From assembly GCA_021813225.1 (NCBI GenBank), contig JAKALH010000218.1, forward strand, positions 1-5,569: a DNA stretch of 5,569 nt, written 5' to 3'. This document shows positions 1 through 4,835 of the stretch, piece after piece. A program made the translations under genes and the position numbers. Source of the DNA: Chloroflexota bacterium (GTDB taxonomy: Bacteria > Chloroflexota > Anaerolineae > J036 > Brachytrichaceae). The notes beneath the pieces were generated by a model. The model did not search any database, had not been told where the DNA came from, and worked only from the letters and a program-made list of their open reading frames with translations. How positions within the stretch are numbered: position 1 is the stretch's first letter; the number at the start of each line of letters is the position of its first letter.

Positions 1-234
1 GACCGGGGCCGGCGGGATGCTCAGCAGCACATCGACGCGGTCGGCGCCCTTGCGGCCGGCGCGCTTGCTGAACGTGTAGGTTGTTACATCGCCCTTCTTC
101 TCCGTCTTGATCTCGGGGTCGGCCAACTCCGGGAAGTGGCGCGCCATGATGGACTTGGCCTGGTCGATGGTCATGCCGGCGTCCAGTTCGAATTCTTTAT
201 CGCCATAGCAAATCTTGCGTGTCTCTTCAGCCAT
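1..234 (-). CDS. Ubiquitin-like (PRTRC-C / Prok_Ub-like) protein, partial, 3' end cut by window
   Basis: The first 78 codons are visible and the frame is still open at the window edge, so the C-terminus is missing. The ATG at 234 is preceded by GAGGA five bases upstream and overlaps the previous stop through ATGGCTGA. The protein begins MAEETRKICYGDKEFEL, then a helix-like stretch with ARHFPELADPEI (about residues 31-42), then TYTFSKRAGRKG (about 52-63). The order is a short beta hairpin, a helix ending in a YPEL/FPEL-type motif, then a strand ending in a 'G-x-KG' turn. This matches my memory of the prokaryotic ubiquitin-like family found as protein C of PRTRC cassettes (ParB-related, ThiF-related). 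Members of that family usually end soon after the GxKG motif, but here at least 15 more residues follow. The family call rests on pattern recognition. If correct, a ThiF/E1-like and E2-like partner should be encoded just downstream, outside the window. Confidence 0.62.
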   Translation of the reverse strand, partial: MAEETRKICYGDKEFELDAGMTIDQAKSIMARHFPELADPEIKTEKKGDVTTYTFSKRAGRKGADRVDVLLSIPPAPV

Positions 235-595
235 CGCTTTCCTCGCTTGTTTCAGTTGCGTCGATCGATGACAGCAGCGGAGCGGACGGCGCATCGGCCT
301 GCGCCGGCGCGATCACGGTTTCTTCGGCCGCGACCAATTGGTCGTTTTCCTGCGCTTGGGTTTCGGGCTGCGCATCCTCGGTCTCCGCAGGCTCCAGCGT
401 CACCGGTTGAGTGCCGCGGCTGAGCAACTCGCCCCACATCTGGTTTATGGCCGGGTGCAGGCCGGCAAAGGTCGTCGCGTGCATGACCGGCATGTCGCCT
501 TCGGACGCGCCGCTGATGGCGACGCGGCGCTGCTTGTTCTTGCCCAGCGGATAGATCGTGAGCGTGATGACGATGGGTTTACCTTTATCAGCCAT
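227..595 (-). CDS. Conserved small protein, possibly PRTRC protein E-like, with acidic tail
   Basis: This is a 122-aa protein. I chose the ATG at 595, not the GTG at 607, because GAGGTGG lies just upstream of it and because this start gives an 8-base ATGGCTGA overlap with the preceding gene, identical to the overlap at its own 3' end. Residues 7-30 (PIVITLTIYPLG, then RRVAISGASEG) look like a pair of beta strands. Residues 35-60 (MPVMHATTFAGLHPAINQMW) form a probable helix. From about residue 65 the chain is low-complexity, rich in Glu, Ala, Thr and Gln, and probably disordered. The LTLTI-type start followed by a strand and a short helix recalls PRTRC protein E, and the position directly before a PRTRC-C-like gene strengthens this. 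The resemblance is weak and a generic conserved hypothetical remains possible. Confidence 0.7.
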   Translation of the reverse strand: MADKGKPIVITLTIYPLGKNKQRRVAISGASEGDMPVMHATTFAGLHPAINQMWGELLSRGTQPVTLEPAETEDAQPETQAQENDQLVAAEETVIAPAQADAPSAPLLSSIDATETSEESDG

Positions 596-1274
596 TGACC
601 ACCTCACTCGATACGGAGATCAGCACGGCGCCGCCGCACTCATCGCAGCGCCAGACCTTGCCATCACGCGTGTAGGCATCCGGGATCAGCCCGCAGGACG
701 GGCAGAACTCGCTGCCGGGCAGCACAGTCATATCGGGGATAGCGGGCTCCGGGATATATGGCGCGGCGGGTTTCCCTACGGGACTGTAAGTCTGAGCGGG
801 CGCGGGTTTGCGCGCGGCCGGGGACTTGGCTGGTGCGCCGGCGGTGGTCCGCTGCAACACTCCGGTGATCACCCTGGCGATGACCTCTGCCTTGGCAGTG
901 GCGATGCTCTTGCCGGTCTGTTTCAGTTCCGCCTGCACCTGCTTGACCGCCGCGGGCGAGAACACGACGCGCTTGATTTCGCGCGCGACCGATTCGCTGG
1001 CAGGCGTCTCGCCGGTGAGCCGCTCGACCTGGCGCGCCGTCTCCGCTGCTGCGATCAGGCGCTGGCCGTGCCGAACCGAAAACCCGAAGGTTTTTTCGAC
1101 GTATTCATCAAAGCTGTCGAACCCGCGCAGCTTCCAGCCGTCTCCGTCGCGGATCTTCGTCAGCGCGTCGCCGACTTCGATGAAGCTCTTCAGCCCGGCG
1201 CGCACCTTCACCTCAAGGGCTTCGAGGTCGAAAAGCGTGAGCTGTATCGGTTTCTCCTGGATGGCGGTGCTCAT
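588..1274 (-). CDS. Phage/plasmid-type DNA-associated protein with C-terminal zinc ribbon
   Basis: This is a 228-aa protein starting at the ATG at 1274, with GGAGGT six bases upstream. Its start codon shares one base with the preceding stop (TAATG). Residues about 22-105 form a helical domain (FIEVGDALTKIRDG at 31-44, FDSFDEYVEKTFGFSVRHG at 52-70, QRLIAAAETA at 71-80). This kind of domain is common in phage and plasmid proteins where a 'GLxxFxEVGxALxxIRD' helix precedes a helix-turn-helix-like 'W/FGxSxxxxxRLIxAA' segment. Residues about 140-185 are an Ala/Pro/Lys-rich linker. The C-terminus holds CPSC (191-194) and CDEC (210-213), separated by 15 residues, a classic zinc-ribbon layout. I infer a nucleic-acid-binding role, possibly transcriptional or replicative. 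A specific function cannot be given, and no ParB nuclease motif is visible. Confidence 0.85.
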   Translation of the reverse strand: MSTAIQEKPIQLTLFDLEALEVKVRAGLKSFIEVGDALTKIRDGDGWKLRGFDSFDEYVEKTFGFSVRHGQRLIAAAETARQVERLTGETPASESVAREIKRVVFSPAAVKQVQAELKQTGKSIATAKAEVIARVITGVLQRTTAGAPAKSPAARKPAPAQTYSPVGKPAAPYIPEPAIPDMTVLPGSEFCPSCGLIPDAYTRDGKVWRCDECGGAVLISVSSEVVNG

Positions 1275-1756
1275 TAAATGACCTCCGGAGAATTGCTGCA
1301 CATTTTCGGCGCCAGCCAGACCAGTTCCGGGTCGTCGTTGAAGCGCACGCCGACCGTATTGCGAACACCCCGGCCGCCGCGGAACTCCTCGACGATGCCA
1401 ACAGCATTGCGATATTGCGACAGATGCACCCGATTGGCGTCCGGTAACTCAAGCCAGTTCAGGTATACCTTGTCGCCCTTCTTCCAATTGCCCTTGATGA
1501 CGGAGTACTTATCCGGCTCCGCTGGCTTCGCTTTGTGAGATGGCTTGACCACAGCTGCCTGCTTGCGGTGGTAGGGACGCTTCACCGGGGCGGCTGGTTT
1601 AACTGGCTTCGCCGCGGGAGTAATACTCTCCATGTGGATCATCAATCCGCGCTGCAGCCAGAAGGCGAGGGTATCCTTCACCAGCGCCGGATATTCTGGG
1701 TCGTCATGGATCATCGCGATCTGGCCGCCACCACTTGATGCTATATATCGGTTCAT
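1274..1756 (-). CDS. Hypothetical protein with basic linker and SH3/KOW-like C-terminal domain
   Basis: This is a 160-aa protein whose ATG at 1756 has AGGAG six bases upstream. There are three regions. Residues 1-42 form a small globular segment (IAMIHDDPEYPALVKDTLAF at 13-32). Residues 45-85 are a Pro/Lys/Ala linker with many basic residues. Residues 89-150 are beta-rich with KGDKVYLNWLE, GIVEEFRGGRGVRNTVGVRF and LVWLAP. 'W-x-x-GD-x-V' followed by 'G-x-V' and 'V-x-V/F-x-F' is the usual signature of SH3-like or KOW-like barrels that bind nucleic acid or protein. The fold assignment is inference, and I do not recognise a named family. The gene lies between the coiled-coil protein (32-base gap) and the zinc-ribbon protein (one-base overlap), which fits a DNA-processing module. 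Confidence 0.82.
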   Translation of the reverse strand: MNRYIASSGGGQIAMIHDDPEYPALVKDTLAFWLQRGLMIHMESITPAAKPVKPAAPVKRPYHRKQAAVVKPSHKAKPAEPDKYSVIKGNWKKGDKVYLNWLELPDANRVHLSQYRNAVGIVEEFRGGRGVRNTVGVRFNDDPELVWLAPKMCSNSPEVI

Positions 1757-1788
1757 GTCGATCTCCTGTAAGGAAAATGGAGGCGCTG

Positions 1789-2154
1789 TTACACGCTCCT
1801 AAAAGTCACTGATGGTTCGCCGACCTTGCGGAATCTCTCGATCTCTGGATGCGCAGCGCTATAGCCGTCGAGGGCTTTCGAATCCCATGACGTGCGGCCT
1901 TTAACGTAAATGGCCTGCAGACGCGCGCCTTTTGCGGATGCCCCCTCCTGCAGAACTACTGCCCGCACTTCCGCTTCAATCGCCGCGACCTGCAGTTCGG
2001 TTTGCGCAATGAACGGAAGATGGCGGATATCTATGTCGTTAAGCTGCTCCTGGATAGCGCCAAGCGCCTTCTGTCTCTCGGCCTCACGATCCATGCGCTG
2101 CACTTCCAGTTTGGCGCGCAGCTCTGCGAGTTCGTCTAATTTGGCTAAGTCCAT
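1789..2154 (-). CDS. Coiled-coil phage-type conserved protein
   Basis: This is a 121-aa protein. The ATG at 2154 follows AGGAG four bases upstream. Residues 3-70 are a nearly continuous, highly charged helix with heptad-like Leu/Ile spacing (LAKLDELAELRAKLEV at 3-18), so a coiled coil is likely. Residues 82-120 form a distinct C-terminal motif: YVKGRTSWDSKALDGYSAAH, then PEIERFRKVGEPSVTFR. A coiled coil ending in 'GR-x-S/T-W-D-x-K-x-L-x-G-Y' and 'P-E-I-x-x-F-R-K-x-G-x-PSV' is a pattern I associate with small early-region phage proteins, including ones loosely compared with Gam or Gp157-type host-nuclease inhibitors. Its place right after the RecT-like gene would suit a recombination accessory factor. 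This role is inference, and the primary observation is only the domain layout. Confidence 0.83.
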   Translation of the reverse strand: MDLAKLDELAELRAKLEVQRMDREAERQKALGAIQEQLNDIDIRHLPFIAQTELQVAAIEAEVRAVVLQEGASAKGARLQAIYVKGRTSWDSKALDGYSAAHPEIERFRKVGEPSVTFRSV

Positions 2155-2172
2155 AATTCTCCTGGTTGATAT

Positions 2173-2200
2173 CCCGGCCGCCCCGCCAGAAGCGGCCGGG
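2173..2200. repeat. Perfect 9-bp GC inverted repeat in intergenic gap
   Basis: CCCGGCCGC at 2173-2181 and GCGGCCGGG at 2192-2200 are perfect complements around a 10-base loop. They lie in the 57-base gap between the RecT-like stop and the SD of the coiled-coil gene. No run of U follows on the minus transcript, so this is not a typical intrinsic terminator. It may stabilise the upstream mRNA or reduce readthrough. Confidence 0.6.
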
Positions 2201-2211
2201 GATGCGAATGT

Positions 2212-3531
2212 CTAGATCAGCGGCTGCTGGCCCAATGCGGCGCGCATTTCGTTGTAGATGCGATTGGCGAGTTTAACCGCTTCTGGGTCGGGGTGGCTGT
2301 ACCCATCGTCGCCTGGGCGCGGCTTGATGACGCTGTCTTTGATCGCCAGCAGGTATGGGTGCGAGATGTCCGGGAAGTGATCATGGCCTGCCAGGTACAG
2401 GGTGAACATCTTGCGCTTCTGCTCATCTTTGCCGCACGTCTCGTTGACCAGCATGAACAGGAACTTGGCCTGCTTCTCGGAGACGGTGCGCTGCTGCTCG
2501 GCATAGTGATCAGCCAGTGTGTCGAGGTTCGACTTGATGGCCTCCAACTCGTCAGATAACCTGAGAGGCGCATCCTCTTCCGTTGCCATCTCTTCGTCGG
2601 CCGGATCGGGCTGCCCGGTCTCTTCGGCAGCGGATTGGTCCTCGTCTGGCCGCGTTTCTGCCGGGCGCGAATCAGCTTCAATCACATCATCGATCAGCGG
2701 ATGTGCTTGCGCTTCCGGTTCCTGGATCACGCCATCGGCGTCCACGTGAGACGCCGGGACATCAAGCAGGCTCTCGATATCATTGCGTCCAAGCAGGCGC
2801 TGGTTTTTCTCGTGTCCATTGGGCGGCAATGCCCTGGCTTGCGCCCGCGCGATCTCCTTGACACGCCGGCGCTGCTCGGTCGTCACCGGGCAGATCTTAT
2901 TGATGATGGCGAGACGTCCGCGTTTCTGCGTGCGCTCGATGCGCGAGTACTTCGCATCCATGTCCGCCCATTTCTGCTCAGCGGTGCGCGGGTATTTCTC
3001 CGTCTTCGGGTCGTCCTTCTGCTCGCTGAACCGACAGATGCCATATGCGGTATACCATGGCGGCTTCGCGCCGAGTTCCTTGACGATCTCCTGCCAGGGC
3101 ACTCCCCAGGACCGGAGCGCCTCGCCCTTCTCGTGCCAGGAGTCGCGCAGGCTCTTCAGATGCAGGCGCACTTCGACGATGGTGTCGCGCGGGTCAAGGC
3201 GCATCTTGTCGCGGTCGGACTGAGGCACGTCGACGTATTCCCACTCGGCTTTATCGTTGTGGCTTTCGAGCCATTCATTGAAGTCGCTCAGGACCGACTT
3301 GGACGCATCCATCGCGCCGACGCCGGGGATCATATAGATCTCTCGTGCGAATGGATTGCGATCGCCAACCTGCGCGGCGATTGCCAGCCCATTGGCCTGG
3401 TCTGATGTCATCTTGCTCCCGCCGGGCAGCGCAGAGATGATCGCCATGCGCAGCGCGTCTGTGTCCACGCGTTGAATGGGCGCATCGCCCAGAGGGACCA
3501 TTGCGCGCTTGGGGTTAATGGTTGTTGTCAT
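2212..3531 (-). CDS. RecT/Bet-like putative single-strand annealing protein with C-terminal accessory domain
   Basis: This is a 439-aa protein. I prefer the ATG at 3531, which has AAAGGAG eight bases upstream, over an upstream extension that would run into the preceding gene. Residues 42-70 (TSDQANGLAIAAQVGDRNPF, then AREIYMIPG) resemble the N-terminal core of RecT/Bet annealing proteins, where 'LNPF-x-x-EIY-x-IP' precedes conserved substrate-handling strands. Residues 71-215 continue the putative core and end in the basic segment SRIERTQKRGRLAIINKICP (196-215). Residues about 265-325 are a strongly acidic, probably disordered linker. Residues 350-385 (SEKQAKFLFMLVNE, then LYLAGH) resemble the small 'SEKQ-x-x-F/Y-L' helical module seen at the C-terminus of phage annealing and ssDNA-associated proteins. 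It is long for RecT, mainly because of the linker and tail. The annealing role is inferred. An unrelated conserved phage protein cannot be excluded. Confidence 0.88.
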   Translation of the reverse strand: MTTTINPKRAMVPLGDAPIQRVDTDALRMAIISALPGGSKMTSDQANGLAIAAQVGDRNPFAREIYMIPGVGAMDASKSVLSDFNEWLESHNDKAEWEYVDVPQSDRDKMRLDPRDTIVEVRLHLKSLRDSWHEKGEALRSWGVPWQEIVKELGAKPPWYTAYGICRFSEQKDDPKTEKYPRTAEQKWADMDAKYSRIERTQKRGRLAIINKICPVTTEQRRRVKEIARAQARALPPNGHEKNQRLLGRNDIESLLDVPASHVDADGVIQEPEAQAHPLIDDVIEADSRPAETRPDEDQSAAEETGQPDPADEEMATEEDAPLRLSDELEAIKSNLDTLADHYAEQQRTVSEKQAKFLFMLVNETCGKDEQKRKMFTLYLAGHDHFPDISHPYLLAIKDSVIKPRPGDDGYSHPDPEAVKLANRIYNEMRAALGQQPLI

Positions 3532-3532
3532 C

Positions 3533-3940
3533 TTATTCACTCCTTTCGGGATAAACGGCTGCGGCCACATCGCCCTCAGCCTGTTCGGATGGTTCGCGTG
3601 TTACGGCCGGCATACCTAGCAGCCTGCGCAGTTGCGCGTGCGCCTCGTTGAGCATGGCGAGCACGTCGCTAAAGTCGATATCGAATGTAGGGTGCAGCGC
3701 TGCGTCGAGTTTGATCTCGACGTCGGCCAGGTCGCTGATCAGTGCAGGCAGGCCGAGATATCGCTTTGCTTCCGCCTTGTCCGCCTCGACCTGCGCCATG
3801 CTGACGCTGACGATCTCCCAGCGCCGGCTGGACGGTGAATTGGCCGATTTGAACCAGGTGACAAATGTGCCGCCGTCGGGATAGACGCCAATGAGACGGG
3901 ATGTGGCAGGCGCAGCCTGGTCGGGTTTGCTCGTAGTCAT
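3533..3940 (-). CDS. Hypothetical protein, 135 aa
   Basis: The ATG at 3940 overlaps the preceding stop by ATGA, and the stop lies one base before the RecT-like start, so it is tightly packed with both neighbours. No strong SD is visible, and translation probably depends on coupling to the upstream membrane protein. Residues 15-33 (RLIGVYPDGGTFVTWFKSA) look like a beta hairpin. Residues 48-113 are mostly helical and include two similar short motifs, YLGLPAL at 61-67 and LLGMPAV at 107-113, bracketing an amphipathic region. The C-terminal 20 residues are acidic and low in complexity, and the SD of the next gene lies within their codons. I do not recognise the family. Its position immediately before a putative annealing protein suggests a recombination or early-phase accessory role, which is guesswork. 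Confidence 0.78.
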   Translation of the reverse strand: MTTSKPDQAAPATSRLIGVYPDGGTFVTWFKSANSPSSRRWEIVSVSMAQVEADKAEAKRYLGLPALISDLADVEIKLDAALHPTFDIDFSDVLAMLNEAHAQLRRLLGMPAVTREPSEQAEGDVAAAVYPERSE

Positions 3941-4089
3941 CGCGCCAGCACCGCAACCGTCGCGACGAAGATGCTTCCCGCGGCGGCAATGGCTAGGCCG
4001 ATAACGATGACTGTCATGAGATCGATCTTGCGGCGCTTGATGAACGGCTGCTTGTAGCGATAGATGAATTCCGGCTTGCGGTGGATCAT
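3937..4089 (-). CDS. Small single-pass membrane protein, 50 aa
   Basis: The ATG at 4089 has an excellent SD (AGGAGGG at 4102-4096, six bases upstream). The start overlaps the stop of a 12-codon mini-ORF through ATGA, and its own stop overlaps the next start in the same way. The protein starts MIHRKPEFIYRYKQPFIKRR, a strongly basic N-terminus. Residues about 24-49 form one hydrophobic helix (MTVIVIGLAIAAAGSIFVAT and on), ending in a single Arg. By the positive-inside rule the N-terminus would be cytoplasmic. No family is recognised. Small early-operon membrane proteins in phages often act on the host envelope or exclude superinfecting phage, but nothing in this sequence shows which. Confidence 0.75.
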   Translation of the reverse strand: MIHRKPEFIYRYKQPFIKRRKIDLMTVIVIGLAIAAAGSIFVATVAVLAR

Positions 4090-4124
4090 TTCGTACCCTC
4101 CTGAGAATTGGCGTATCTGCTCAT
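4086..4124 (-). CDS. 12-codon mini-ORF linking two small membrane-protein genes
   Basis: It reads MSRYANSQEGTK and then stops. Its ATG overlaps the stop of the 36-aa gene (ATGA, 4124-4121), and its stop overlaps the start of the 50-aa gene (ATGA, 4089-4086). GAAGGG lies five bases upstream. Its codons for Gln-Glu-Gly also form the SD of the next gene. It may be a coupling device carrying ribosomes across a gap, with no function for the peptide itself. The double overlap could also be chance. Confidence 0.4.
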   Translation of the reverse strand: MSRYANSQEGTK

Positions 4125-4231
4125 CTGGTCCCTTCCCTGTCGTCGATGTCCGCCGCTGCGCAGCAAAGCAAGTAGACGAATACGGCTGCCGCGCCGACCG
4201 CGAGAATCGCGACGATGAGTCCGACGTTCAT
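4121..4231 (-). CDS. Tiny membrane protein, 36 aa
   Basis: The ATG at 4231 overlaps the stop of the 160-aa gene (ATGA). Residues 2-27 are nearly all hydrophobic (VGLIVAILAVGAAAVFVYLL, then CC and Ala), giving one membrane helix with a Cys-Cys pair at its C-terminal end. A short charged tail follows (DIDDREGTR). There is no positively charged residue before the helix, and the tail has near-neutral to acidic charge, so topology is uncertain. No clear independent SD was seen, and coupling to the upstream gene is likely. The Cys-Cys pair could be a lipid attachment or metal or redox site, but no lipobox context is evident. No family is recognised. Confidence 0.6.
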   Translation of the reverse strand: MNVGLIVAILAVGAAAVFVYLLCCAAADIDDREGTR

Positions 4232-4710
4232 AGCCGGGCGATCTCCTCTTCGACCGTGACCGGCGCCGGCGCGTCGAACACGGCGTAGCTGGTTCCCAGG
4301 GCGGCCTCGACGCGGTCGATCTCATCGATGCTGGTGAGCATGTAGACGTGGGCTTCCTGGCGATTGCTGCGCACCGTGGCTGCGACCTTGCAGATGTGCG
4401 TGCGCCGGTTGCGCGGGGCGGCGGTCTGGATGATGATGGTCTGCTCCGGCGCCGGCAGGTATACCAGGGCGCGTTTATCGACGTTCAGCGCGGCATAGAG
4501 CGCTTCGTAGGCGGTGTCGAGCAGTTGGTTGTAGTGGTCGGTGGCCTCTTCGATGACCGCCGCCGGCGGCTGGTCGTGGAATTGATCCAGCCAGGCGCGC
4601 TGGACTGCTGTCTTCGTCTCTGGCGCGACGCCCTGGTAATCCAGGTAGTTGGTCAGGGTATTAAAGTTTCGGCAGCCCCTGAATATGCGTTGCCCGCCGT
4701 ATGCTCCCAT
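4228..4710 (-). CDS. Hypothetical protein, first gene of the leftward operon
   Basis: This is a 160-aa protein starting at the ATG at 4710, with AGGGAGA at 4724-4718 seven bases upstream. It is the first gene after the leftward promoter, with a leader of roughly 40 bases. Residues 1-30 (MGAYGGQRIFRGCRNFNTLT and on) are polar and Gly/Arg-rich. Residues 28-80 are helical (TKTAVQRAWLDQFHDQPPAA, then EATDHYNQLLDTAYEALYAA). Residues about 83-150 contain several short strands (ALVYLP, TIIIQTA, EAHVYML), giving an alpha-then-beta layout. I do not recognise the family. Being promoter-proximal in the repressor-controlled train, it should be among the earliest leftward products, as regulators or host-takeover proteins often are. 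That is inference from position only. Confidence 0.82.
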   Translation of the reverse strand: MGAYGGQRIFRGCRNFNTLTNYLDYQGVAPETKTAVQRAWLDQFHDQPPAAVIEEATDHYNQLLDTAYEALYAALNVDKRALVYLPAPEQTIIIQTAAPRNRRTHICKVAATVRSNRQEAHVYMLTSIDEIDRVEAALGTSYAVFDAPAPVTVEEEIARL

Positions 4711-4744
4711 TTGTGTTTCTCCCTGTTAAATGCGCCTGACTGTT

Positions 4745-4757
4745 TCTACGGGTATTT
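4745..4757 (+). promoter_or_regulatory. Candidate operator, direct repeat copy 1
   Basis: TCTACGGGTATTT matches copy 2 (4786-4798) at 12 of 13 positions. It covers the -10 and start region of the leftward promoter, so bound repressor would block transcription. The two copies are 41 bp apart, about four helical turns, so they lie on the same DNA face. Confidence 0.55.
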
Positions 4758-4783
4758 ATACATCAACGTGGAATAGATGTCAA
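4755..4783 (-). promoter_or_regulatory. Leftward sigma70-type promoter
   Basis: On the minus strand TTGACA (4783-4778) is followed by exactly 17 bases and then TATAAA (4760-4755). The -35 is perfect and the -10 differs from TATAAT at one position. The predicted start is near 4748, about 38 bases before the ATG at 4710. It should drive the whole leftward train and be the main target of the repressor. Confidence 0.75.
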
Positions 4784-4789
4784 TATCTA
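4774..4789. repeat. Palindrome centred on the leftward -35
   Basis: TAGAT (4774-4778) and ATCTA (4785-4789) are inverted around a 6-base spacer, and the -35 element lies inside. A half-site pair of this size suits a dimeric HTH protein. It is short and could be coincidental, and its right arm overlaps direct repeat copy 2. Confidence 0.35.
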
Positions 4790-4798
4790 CGGGCATTT
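4786..4798 (+). promoter_or_regulatory. Candidate operator, direct repeat copy 2
   Basis: TCTACGGGCATTT lies just upstream of the leftward -35 and also just upstream of where the weak -35 of the rightward repressor promoter would fall. A repressor here could switch off the leftward operon and activate its own promoter, as in lambda OR2. Extending both copies to 20 bases keeps 16 of 20 identical. Confidence 0.55.
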
Positions 4799-4822
4799 TT
4801 AAGTCACCGCAGAAAGTAGTCG

Positions 4823-4828
4823 TATGAT
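4823..4828 (+). promoter_or_regulatory. -10 box for a leaderless repressor transcript
   Basis: TATGAT at 4823-4828 puts the predicted transcription start at about 4835-4836, which is the A of the ATG at 4836. No convincing -35 is seen 16-18 bases upstream (TAAGTC at 4800-4805), suggesting a weak or activator-dependent promoter. Confidence 0.45.
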
Positions 4829-4835
4829 ATGCATA

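Noticed and set aside
558..1277. 239-aa open frame on the plus strand
   Set aside because: It is antisense to the zinc-ribbon gene, which has an SD, domain structure and tight junctions. The plus frame gives Arg/Gly/Ala-rich sequence with no recognisable fold, as expected for a GC-rich shadow.
2173..2200. Hairpin considered as a rho-independent terminator
   Set aside because: The stem is strong but no U-rich run follows on either strand, and the next gene has a good SD close by, so transcription probably continues.
2635..3405. 256-aa open frame on the plus strand
   Set aside because: It is entirely antisense to the RecT-like gene, has no convincing SD, and its translation has no recognisable motif.
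3531..3570. N-terminal extension of the RecT-like protein to 3570
   Set aside because: It would overlap the 135-aa gene by 38 bases and run through the SD (AAAGGAG) that serves the ATG at 3531.
4348..4776. 142-aa open frame on the plus strand
   Set aside because: It is antisense to the 160-aa gene and runs through the leftward promoter. Its length comes from the high GC content and it has no plausible start signal.
4824..4826. ATG at 4824 as the repressor start
   Set aside because: It has no SD and lies inside the best -10 box. The ATG at 4836 is at the right distance to be the 5' end of a leaderless transcript.
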